Source of the DNA: Myxococcales bacterium
GTDB taxonomy: Bacteria; Myxococcota; Polyangia; Polyangiales; Polyangiaceae
Direction: 5' to 3'
Assembly: GCA_020430865.1 (NCBI GenBank)
Contig: JAGQIY010001255.1
Coordinates: 1 to 15,542 of the forward strand
DNA length: 15,542 bases
Position numbers and translations under genes: made by a program. Below, piece by piece: positions 5,648-13,100 of this stretch. The first letter of the stretch is position 1. Every line of letters begins with the position of its first letter. Below the pieces are notes generated by a model, which was given only the letters and a program-made list of their open reading frames with translations, made no database searches and had not been told where the DNA came from.

Positions 5648-7135
5648 GTGAGCCTGGACGAGGCCGCTCCCGAGTCGCTCACGCAGGTAAATCCGGCGGA
5701 AGCCACGAACCCGTGGTCAAGCACGGCCCGCTCTCGGCATAGTGACGCCGAGATGACCGCGATTCGTGTGCTCGCTGTCGGGGTCTCACCCGAAGTGACT
5801 CGAAGCCTGCAAGGCTACGACCTCAGTCGGCTCGACCACGACGACCACCTGGCATCGGGCATCGAACAGCTCGATCCCGAGGTGCTGGTGATCGACCTGG
5901 GCGCACTGGGCGAGCCCGGCCTCCAGACGCTGCGCGCCGCGCGTCGCCGCTGTCCCGGAGCTGGCTTCGTGGCGTTGCTCACGGACGCATCTCACCCTCG
6001 CGCGGCGCTCGAGGCGGGAGCAGACGTCTTCATCGGTCGAGACAGCGCCGCTGATTGCGTCGACGTCGTGGTGACTCGCGCCTTCGACAAGGTGCGCGCC
6101 GCGCGGCGTGCCGCGCGGTTCGAGCGCGTCGCCCAGGATACCCTGAGCCTCGCGGCCTTCGAGCGCATCCTCGGCAACCATCCGCTGATGCAGCAGCTCT
6201 TGACCAAGGTCGCCCATGTCGCGCCGACCCGCTCCACCGTCTTGATCCATGGGGAAAGCGGCACCGGCAAGGAGCTGATCGCCAGCGCGCTGCACTACAA
6301 CTCCCGACGTCGCGAGGGCCCCTTCGTACGGCTCAACTGCGCGGCGCTGGCGGACTCGGTGCTCGAGAGCGAGCTCTTCGGTCACGAGAAGGGCGCCTTC
6401 ACCGGTGCGATCGCCCGGCGCGAGGGACGCTTCAAGCAAGCGGACAACGGCAGCCTGTTCCTGGACGAGGTGAGCGAGATCCCGATGCCGCTCCAGGTGA
6501 AGCTCCTCCGTTTCCTTCAAGAGCGTGAGTTCGAGCGGGTCGGTGGCAACGAGACGTTGAAGGTCGACGTGCGGATCATCGGCGCCACGAACCGGGATCT
6601 GAAGGCGCTGGTGGCGGATGGTAGATTCCGCGAGGATCTATACTATCGGCTGAACGTGGTGCGCCTCGACGTCCCTCCGCTGCGGGCGCGACCGAGCGAC
6701 ATCCTGCTGCTGGCAGAGCACTTCTTGCGGCGCTTCGCTGAAGAGAACGAGCGGCCCGCGGCGGCGACCGATGAGAGCGCGCGGCGCTTGCTGGTCGACT
6801 ACCCCTGGCCCGGCAACGTGCGGGAGCTCGAGAACGCCATGGAGCAGGCGGTCGTGCTCGCCGAGGGCGACACGCTGAGCGCCTCCGACTTGCCGCTCAG
6901 CATGCCCAGCTCCCAGGACAACGGCATCAAGCTGATGATCCCGGGGGTCACCATGGCCGAGATCGAACGCTTCGCCATCCTCCAGACCCTCAAGGCAGTA
7001 GGCGGATCGACGAGCCAGGCGGCTCGAGTGTTGGATATCAGCCGTCGCACGATACAGTACCGCCTGAAGGAATGGGGAATCGAGGACAAGGCCGGTGGGT
7101 ACGAAAACTCGCCCAGCGAGTCGGCAGAGGACTGA
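5648..7135 (+). CDS. NtrC-family sigma54-dependent activator with degenerate receiver
   Basis: The 495-residue protein has a disordered N-terminus (1-35), a receiver-like domain (about 36-150), an AAA+ sigma54 activation domain (about 172-410) and a Fis-type helix-turn-helix (about 450-477). The AAA+ part is complete: Walker A GESGTGKE (202-209), GAFTGA loop (249-254, contacts sigma54), Walker B SLFLDE (269-274), ATNRDL, and NVRELEN. The receiver keeps an Asp at the phosphorylation position (Asp83, in VLVIDLGALGEPG) and Thr112. It lacks the N-terminal acidic pair (VLAVGVSPE instead of VVDDD) and the conserved beta5 Lys, so ordinary phosphorelay control is doubtful. GTG 5648 follows AGGGGGG by about 7 bases; ATG 5753 (MTAIRV) is an alternative start that still keeps the receiver. 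Likely targets are the two sigma54 promoters in this window. Confidence 0.92.
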   Translation: MSLDEAAPESLTQVNPAEATNPWSSTARSRHSDAEMTAIRVLAVGVSPEVTRSLQGYDLSRLDHDDHLASGIEQLDPEVLVIDLGALGEPGLQTLRAARRRCPGAGFVALLTDASHPRAALEAGADVFIGRDSAADCVDVVVTRAFDKVRAARRAARFERVAQDTLSLAAFERILGNHPLMQQLLTKVAHVAPTRSTVLIHGESGTGKELIASALHYNSRRREGPFVRLNCAALADSVLESELFGHEKGAFTGAIARREGRFKQADNGSLFLDEVSEIPMPLQVKLLRFLQEREFERVGGNETLKVDVRIIGATNRDLKALVADGRFREDLYYRLNVVRLDVPPLRARPSDILLLAEHFLRRFAEENERPAAATDESARRLLVDYPWPGNVRELENAMEQAVVLAEGDTLSASDLPLSMPSSQDNGIKLMIPGVTMAEIERFAILQTLKAVGGSTSQAARVLDISRRTIQYRLKEWGIEDKAGGYENSPSESAED

Positions 7136-8202
7136 GTCTCAACGTTCGCCCGACCGAGGCTGCGGAGACCAAGCGCGGCCTACCGCCCGGCACGATCGTC
7201 TACACCGGCGAGGAGCGAGACGACCCGGTTCGCATCCGAGCGTTCGAGTTCGACTCCGATCGGCTCTCCGAGCGCGAGGTGAGTCCCGAGGCGGTGGGGC
7301 GCATCAGGCGCACCCCCAACAAGGTGCTGTGGCTCGACGTGGAGGGGGTGCACGACGTCCAGGTGCTCCAGGAGATCGGCAAGCTGTTCGAGCTTCACGA
7401 CCTGGTGCTGGAGGACATCGCCTCGGTCGGGCAGCGTCCGAAATTCGAGGGCTACGATGACTACGCCTACATCGTGCTCCGGATGCTGCACCGCCAGCCT
7501 GATGAGGGCGTGATCGACGAGCAGCTGTCCATCGTGCTCGGCCGAGGGTTCGTGCTCACCTTTCAGGAGCACCGCGGCGATGTCTTCGACGCGCTTCGCG
7601 AGCGTATCCGCACCGATCGCGGTCGCATCCGCCAGCAAGGCGCGGACTACCTCGCATATCGCTTGATCGACGTCACCGTGGATGGCTACTTCGATATCCT
7701 TGCGGATATGGACGACCAGATCGATGAGCTGGAGGAGGTCGTGCAGAGCAAGGCCAGCGGCGCTTCGATCCAGCAGGTCTACGCGATCCGTCGCGAGCTG
7801 GTCACCCAGCGTCGGGTCGTCTGGCCCCTGAGGGAAGTCGCCGCGTCGCTCGCCCGGGACGAGGTCGACCTGATCGGCGACTCGCTCAACCCCTACCTGC
7901 GCGACCTCCAAGACCACGTGGCGCGCGTGCTCGACCTGATCGAGTCCTTGCGTGAGAACGCTGATGGCCTGGTCGAGCTTGGACACAGCATCCAGGGACA
8001 GCGCCTGAACGAGGTGATGAAGCTCCTGACCATCATCAGCACGGTGTTCATCCCACTGAGCTTCATCGCGGGCCTCTACGGCATGAACTTCGACTACATG
8101 CCCGAGCTCCACTGGCGCTGGGGCTATTTCGCGGCGCTCGGCGCGATGCTCAGCGTGAGCCTGGGCCTGCTGTTCTACTTCCGCCGTCGGCACTGGCTCT
8201 AG
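7072..8202 (+). CDS. corA: CorA-family magnesium/cobalt transport protein
   Basis: The 376-residue protein is a pentameric inner-membrane Mg2+/Co2+ channel of the Thermotoga-type CorA class. Segments shared with that class include GLPPGTIVYTG (36-46), LVLEDI (111-116), QRPKFE (121-126), the WPLREV helix (251-256) and GMN in GLYGMNFDYMPELHW (335-348). A large cytoplasmic funnel precedes two membrane helices (about 316-336 and 351-370), and the protein ends in the basic RRRHWL. Its ATG overlaps the activator gene by 64 bases. Family similarity starts near residue 35, so translation could begin later. No ATG and only weak non-ATG starts occur between, so I kept 7072. Overlap suggests co-transcription with the activator. 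Confidence 0.92.
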   Translation: MGNRGQGRWVRKLAQRVGRGLSLNVRPTEAAETKRGLPPGTIVYTGEERDDPVRIRAFEFDSDRLSEREVSPEAVGRIRRTPNKVLWLDVEGVHDVQVLQEIGKLFELHDLVLEDIASVGQRPKFEGYDDYAYIVLRMLHRQPDEGVIDEQLSIVLGRGFVLTFQEHRGDVFDALRERIRTDRGRIRQQGADYLAYRLIDVTVDGYFDILADMDDQIDELEEVVQSKASGASIQQVYAIRRELVTQRRVVWPLREVAASLARDEVDLIGDSLNPYLRDLQDHVARVLDLIESLRENADGLVELGHSIQGQRLNEVMKLLTIISTVFIPLSFIAGLYGMNFDYMPELHWRWGYFAALGAMLSVSLGLLFYFRRRHWL

Positions 8203-8238
8203 CCCGTCGAGCCCGTCCGCCAGGGCGATCGGCGAGGG
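8203..8238. other. Short convergent intergenic gap, possible weak terminator
   Basis: corA (+) and the rimK-like gene (-) converge here, 36 bases apart. Short inverted repeats exist: AGCCC (8201-8205 or 8210-8214) can pair with GGGCT (8236-8240), and GCCC (8211-8214) with GGGC (8223-8226). There is no T-run on either strand, so any terminator role is uncertain. Confidence 0.25.
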
Positions 8239-9453
8239 CTACGACTCGGGATCGGGAGGTGGCTGGATCGTCGCCCCTGGGAGATCCTGCTTGCGTAGCT
8301 TGCGCGAGCGGCGGCGCTTGCGCTTCGGCAGCAGGGCGCGCATCTCTTCCAGCTTGCCGAAGCACAGCAAGCGATCGTGAGCCTTCAGCTCCCGGCTGCC
8401 CTTGGGGTTCGGGATCAGCTTGTCTCGGCGCTCCAGCTTGAGCACCACGATGTCCTTCTCCCTCAGTCCACAGGCGTCGATGGACTTGCCGACGAGCTCG
8501 GAGTCCTTGGGCACCATCAGCTCCGCGACGCCATAGCCCTTGGTCACGGTCAGGCGCTGACGCAGGTCGAGTTCCGGGAACGCGACCTGATCCTCGATGT
8601 ACTGGATGATGGTGTCCGCGATGTCGAGGTTGGTCGCGGTCTCGATACCCTGGAGGCCGGGTGAAGAGTTGACCTCCATCACCTTCGGGCCGTCGTGTCC
8701 CTCGAGCATGTCCACGCCCGCCATCTTGAGGCCCATGATCTGAGCGGCCCGCACCGCCGTACGCTCGTACTCCGGCTCGAGCTCGACCAGCTCCGCCTTG
8801 CCGCCGCGGTGGACGTTGCTGCGAAACTCGCTCCCCTGCGCCACGCGGCGCATCGCCGCCACCACGCGATCGCCCACGACGAAGGCGCGGATGTCCTTGC
8901 CGCGACTCTCGGAGACGAAACCCTGGATGAGGACGTTCTGCTTGGCGCTGTGCAAGGTCTCGATGATGGCCTCCGCCACCTTCATCGTTTCCGCCAGGAT
9001 CACGCCAACGCCCTGGGTGCCCTCGAGCAGCTTGATGATCACCGGCGCGCCGCCGACGCGGATGATGGCTGGCAGGATGTCACTTCGATCGCGCACGAAC
9101 GTGGTCGGCGGGATGCCGATGTCATGACGGCTCAGCATCTGCAGTGAACGCAGCTTGTCGCGACTGTTGCTGATGCCGTTGCTGGAGTTCAGGCAGAAGA
9201 CGCCCATCTGCTCGAACTGCCGCACGACCGCGGTTCCGAAGTAGGTGATGCTCGCGCCGACGCGGGGGATGATCGCGTCGTAAGTCGAGAGGCGCTTGCT
9301 CCTGAAGTACAGCTCCGGGTGCTCGCGCTCGAGGGAGATGGCGAAGTTCGTCGTGTCGAGCACCAGCGCCTTGTGGCCACGCTGCTGAGCGGCGCGCTTC
9401 AGGCGACGCGTGCTGTACGAGTCTCGAGCTCGGGAGAGGATGGCGATCTTCAT
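8239..9453 (-). CDS. rimK: RimK-like ATP-grasp glutamate ligase fused to an RCK_C domain
   Basis: Residues 1-292 of this 404-residue protein are a RimK-type ATP-grasp ligase: MKIAILSR start, NSRDKLRSLQML (96-107), Lys141 in VIIKLLEGTQGVGV, RGKDIRAFVVGD (184-195), and Mg-binding EVNSSPGLQGIE (260-271). RimK ligates glutamate residues, classically onto ribosomal protein S6. Residues about 302-374 (KGYGVAELMVPKDSELVGKSI to RLLCFGKLEEM) look like an RCK_C/TrkA-C ligand-binding domain. A strongly basic stretch (KRKRRRSRKLRK) and a Pro-rich tail follow. Classic RimK is about 300 residues and lacks this extension. ATG 9453 (AAGG about 10 bases upstream) gives the family start; GTG 9525 would add 24 unrelated residues. 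It lies 139 bases downstream of the RimB-like gene on the same strand. Confidence 0.9.
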   Translation of the reverse strand: MKIAILSRARDSYSTRRLKRAAQQRGHKALVLDTTNFAISLEREHPELYFRSKRLSTYDAIIPRVGASITYFGTAVVRQFEQMGVFCLNSSNGISNSRDKLRSLQMLSRHDIGIPPTTFVRDRSDILPAIIRVGGAPVIIKLLEGTQGVGVILAETMKVAEAIIETLHSAKQNVLIQGFVSESRGKDIRAFVVGDRVVAAMRRVAQGSEFRSNVHRGGKAELVELEPEYERTAVRAAQIMGLKMAGVDMLEGHDGPKVMEVNSSPGLQGIETATNLDIADTIIQYIEDQVAFPELDLRQRLTVTKGYGVAELMVPKDSELVGKSIDACGLREKDIVVLKLERRDKLIPNPKGSRELKAHDRLLCFGKLEEMRALLPKRKRRRSRKLRKQDLPGATIQPPPDPES

Positions 9454-9592
9454 CGCGACAGACCTTGGCGGTGCCCGTTCTGAGGATGGCGAGGACAGTG
9501 GGCGCTCGGTCCGCGGCGGGCTCACGAGCGACTGGGATCGGCGCCTGGCGCGGGCGCGTTGCCCAATTGATCACCGAGGTGCGCCACGGACG

Positions 9593-10063
9593 CTAGCTGG
9601 GTTTCTTCTTTTGGGGGTGAGGGGGGCGCTTCATACCGCCAGGCTTGCCGCACAGGTAGCGTTTCGACACGTCCACCAGGAAGTCGCGCTCGAGGGCCGT
9701 GCGTCCGATCAACATGCGGCACAACATGTCACCTCGAGAGACGAGGGAGAGCTCGATCTGCTTCGTCACACTTCCGAGGCGCAGGGTCGTGAGCACCACG
9801 TGCCGGTGCTGGAGCTGCCCTGTGGATGGCCGCACCCGGCTGACGCGCACGGGACTTGCAATCACGTGCTTGAAGCGACCGCTGCGGTCCAGCACCACGT
9901 CGAAGGCCAAGCGCCCGCTCGGTAGCTCACGGATGTGCTCGACGTGCAGCGAACTGGTCCTGGCGCCGGTGTCCACCTTTGCCAGCACACCCCCGATGTC
10001 CCAGTCAGGCAGCGCGACGTACTCGCGCCAGCCAACGAGCTGCTTCGGCTCACTTCGCGCCAT
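9593..10063 (-). CDS. RimB-like retropepsin-fold peptidase (putative ATP-dependent zinc protease family)
   Basis: This 156-residue protein belongs to the family annotated as putative ATP-dependent zinc protease (Pfam Zn_protease), now seen as retropepsin-like. The catalytic-Asp motif is KVDTGARTSSLH (29-40), and the second conserved segment is CRMLIGRTALERDFLVD (115-131). Family members are commonly paired with RimK-type ligases, as in Pseudomonas rimB-rimK, where the peptidase acts on the ligase/S6 system. That arrangement is seen here. The C-terminus is basic (KRPPHPQKKK). GGAG lies 4 bases before the ATG. A 28-base hairpin (10080-10107) sits 16 bases upstream of the start codon and could affect expression. 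Confidence 0.85.
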   Translation of the reverse strand: MARSEPKQLVGWREYVALPDWDIGGVLAKVDTGARTSSLHVEHIRELPSGRLAFDVVLDRSGRFKHVIASPVRVSRVRPSTGQLQHRHVVLTTLRLGSVTKQIELSLVSRGDMLCRMLIGRTALERDFLVDVSKRYLCGKPGGMKRPPHPQKKKPS

Positions 10064-10079
10064 GCGTCTCCAGAAGAAT

Positions 10080-10107
10080 GCTCCCCACGCCGCCCGGCGC
10101 AGGGAGC
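10080..10107 (-). terminator. Strong intercistronic hairpin, candidate terminator after the A2M gene
   Basis: On the - strand, GCTCCC-TG-CGCC, loop GGGC, GGCG-TG-GGGAGC form a 12-pair stem with a four-base loop. The two central pairs are G-U wobbles and the rest are Watson-Crick. It is followed by ATTCTTCT, a weak T-tract. It lies 37 bases after the A2M stop and just before the RimB-like gene, so it could end A2M transcripts or act as an attenuating leader structure. Confidence 0.5.
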
Positions 10108-10144
10108 ACGCTAGTACCCACCGCTCGACTTGTCGATTGCTTCG

Positions 10145-13100
10145 TCAGCGCACGGTCTGACTCTGCGAGGTGGAGAAGGCCCACACCGCGGGGTCGTACA
10201 TCGCCTCTGCTCGCGCAGGCGGACGTACGAAGCGTCCGCTCCGAGTCGCGCGCACCAGGTACTCCGCCTCGCGAGTCCCTGCGGGGAACCAGTCGGCGAA
10301 GAACGTCACGCGCTCGTCGTGGAGTTCACGCCAGTTCCAGATCCAGCTGCCGTCGACGTCCGCCGCTCGGGTCGCTGTCTTGAGTCGCGTGTCGATGGCT
10401 TCGAAGCCTGCGGGAAGCGCGTCCTGCACCGCGATCTGAGCGCGCGGCTGTGGACTCGAGACCGACAGCCGGACCTTCAATAGCTGCCCTTGCTTGACGT
10501 CCGTCACTGGCTGGGAGGTCTCGGCGTCGAGGAGTGTGCGGGTCACCGTCAGGCCGTGCTCCTCGGGTTGCTTGCCCAGCTCCGTGTCGACGAAGCGCAG
10601 GAGCGCGCTGTAGCGGGGCGTGCCGCCCCGTGCTTCCAGCCGCAACGCGAGGGTCTTGCCCGGCGCAGGCAGGTCTCTCGCGTCGATCTCGAAGCGCCGA
10701 GTGGGATGCGTCGCGTCAAGCGTGGCGCTGCCGATCCGCTTGTCTCCAAGGAACACGTCGACGAGCCCACGCCCGTCGCCGGCGGAGTGCTCCGCGTAGC
10801 TCGTCAGCGCGTAGAGCGCCCAGAGGTTGTTGTAGGTGGTCCCCCAGCTGCCGTCGGGTGCGCGCTTGCTCAGTACGCCCAGCACCAGCGGCTCGGCCTG
10901 CGCCAGCTTGCCTGCGTCGACCAGCGCCCGCACGCTGATCGCCGTCGAGCGCAGGTCCTTGCCGTAGGAGAAGGTGTCCAGCTCCTTCAACTCCGGGACG
11001 AGCGCGCCTCCACCGGGCGTCGTCTGCCTGGCTTGCTCGAGCGCGGAGACGAGGGCCGAGCCCTCTGGCTTGCTCGCGAGCGCGGTGCCGAGCAGCCCAG
11101 CGGCGAAGCGGGAGAGCCCCTGCGTGCCGGCCAGGCGCTTGCCGAGTCCGCTGTCTTCCCGGGAGCTGTCTGCGAAGACGAACGCAGCAAAGGGCTTCGT
11201 CTCCAGACTCGAGAACTGTCCGTGCATGTCGTCGCCGTCCTCCATGTGCTGCTTCAGGTAACCGAAGCCGCGCTCGATTATACCTCGAGCAACCGAGTAG
11301 CCATGGCTCTTCGCCGTGGTCAGGCCCCACAGCGCATAGGCGGTGAGGAAGCCCTCGGAGTCCGAGCTCGGCCAGAGCCCGAAGCCGCCGTCCTGATTCT
11401 GGTGCTCCAGGACGTGGGCGATCGCCGCGTCCATGCGCCTGTGATGCGCTGAACCCGAGAGGCGGCTATCTCCGGAGCGTCGCATCAGCTCCTCGAGCAT
11501 GACCAGGGGAATGAGGCGCGAGGTCGTTTGCTCCACACATCCGTGCGGATATTCCAGCAGGGAATCGATGCCACCTTGAAGGGACGCCAGGACCGAAGAC
11601 GAGAGAGACAGCTCCAGGCTGCCGACGCCGCTCTGCGCGCTGTCTGGCATCTTGATCGCGACGCTGGCCGATTTCTCGATCCTGCCATCTCCGACCAAGA
11701 GCTTCGTGTAGGGCAGCCTCGGCTGCACCGGGATCGTCACCTTCACGGCGTCCTGATCCGCGCCCGCCTCGAGCCGCGCCTTGACCACGAGGTCGCCGGG
11801 ATGCTCGGCCTTCACGCGGAACTTCAGGGCGCGCTGGCCGTCGGGGGTGAGGTCGAACTCGCGCTGGCTCTCACCGTCGATGCTCGCTGGCATCTGGCTC
11901 TTGGAGCCGGACTCCAGGCTCAGGCGGAACTTCGCCGGCCGACCCTTGCCCGCCTGTTCGTGAACCACGAAGCCGAGATCCGCGGTGTCGCCAACGGTCA
12001 GGAAGCGGGGCAGCGCGGGGACCACCTGGACCCGCTTCTTGGTGGTGATGCTGGCTTCGCTGCGACCGAAGCGCTGGCCCGCGTCGGCCGCCGCCGCCAT
12101 CACGCGCCAGCGAGTGAGGTTGTCGGGAAGCGGTAGCTTGACGCGGGCCTTGCCAGAGCGGTCGGTGACCACCCCGCGCTTGGAGAAGAACGCGGTGCCG
12201 AGGAAGCGTGAACGAAACGCACCCTCACCCCCACCCCCGCCGTAGTCGCCGCCGGTGTTGTCCCAGTAGAGCGGGTCCGGAGACACGAAGCGCATCAAGC
12301 TGCTCGAGCTGCGGACGTCGATGTCGTGCTCGGCATAGAGCGGCGCGAAGGGATCTGGCGTCTGATAGCCGGTCAGCATCAGCACGCCCTCGTCCGCTGC
12401 CCAGAGCGTGACCTCGGCCGACGCCGGGTGACCAGCCTGATCCTTCACCAGCACATCGACCAACGCCTCTTGGCCAGGTTCGTAGATCTGCTTCAGTGGC
12501 TTCAGCTCGACCTTCAGCCGTCGCTCCTCCGGACTCACCTCGAGGTTCGTATATCCCATACGGAAAGGTGCGCCTGCGGATGGTCCGCCGCGGTTCTGTC
12601 TGAATGATACGGCGGCCACCGAGACGAAGACGTTGGGCAAGTGCCGAGCGGCCAGGGGCACCTCGACCGGGCGCTCGGCGCCCTTCAGCTCCGTGGTGTA
12701 GGCGCTGATGATCCCTTCGCGCTCCAGGGTCACCAGCGCGGTGGATTTCGCGAAGGGTGAAGCCACGAACAGCTTGGCGGTATCTCCGGGAGCGTAGCTC
12801 TGCTTGTCTGCCTGGATGGACATCCGCGGATTGTTGTCCGCAGCGCCGTAGGCGCCGCCGCCGTACGCCCACACCCGCGTCTCCGCGTAGGCCTGCTCGC
12901 CTGCGATGCGAGCCTCTACGCGATAGTCTCCCCCCGCCGGCAGCGCGAAGTGGACGCGCGAGGCGGTCGCGCTGGCCTTCACGCGCTTGGTCTCCACGAC
13001 GTCTTCCTCCCAGCCCCCGCGGTAGCGGCTGCCGTAGCTGGTCTCCTCGGTGTAGCTCTTCCAGTAGCGACGATGCAGCGTGACTTCGATCGCCTTGCCC

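Noticed and set aside
10490..11452. Open frame of 320 codons on the + strand inside the A2M gene
   Set aside because: It is antisense to the conserved thioester and toroid region of A2M, and its composition is a mirror of that gene.
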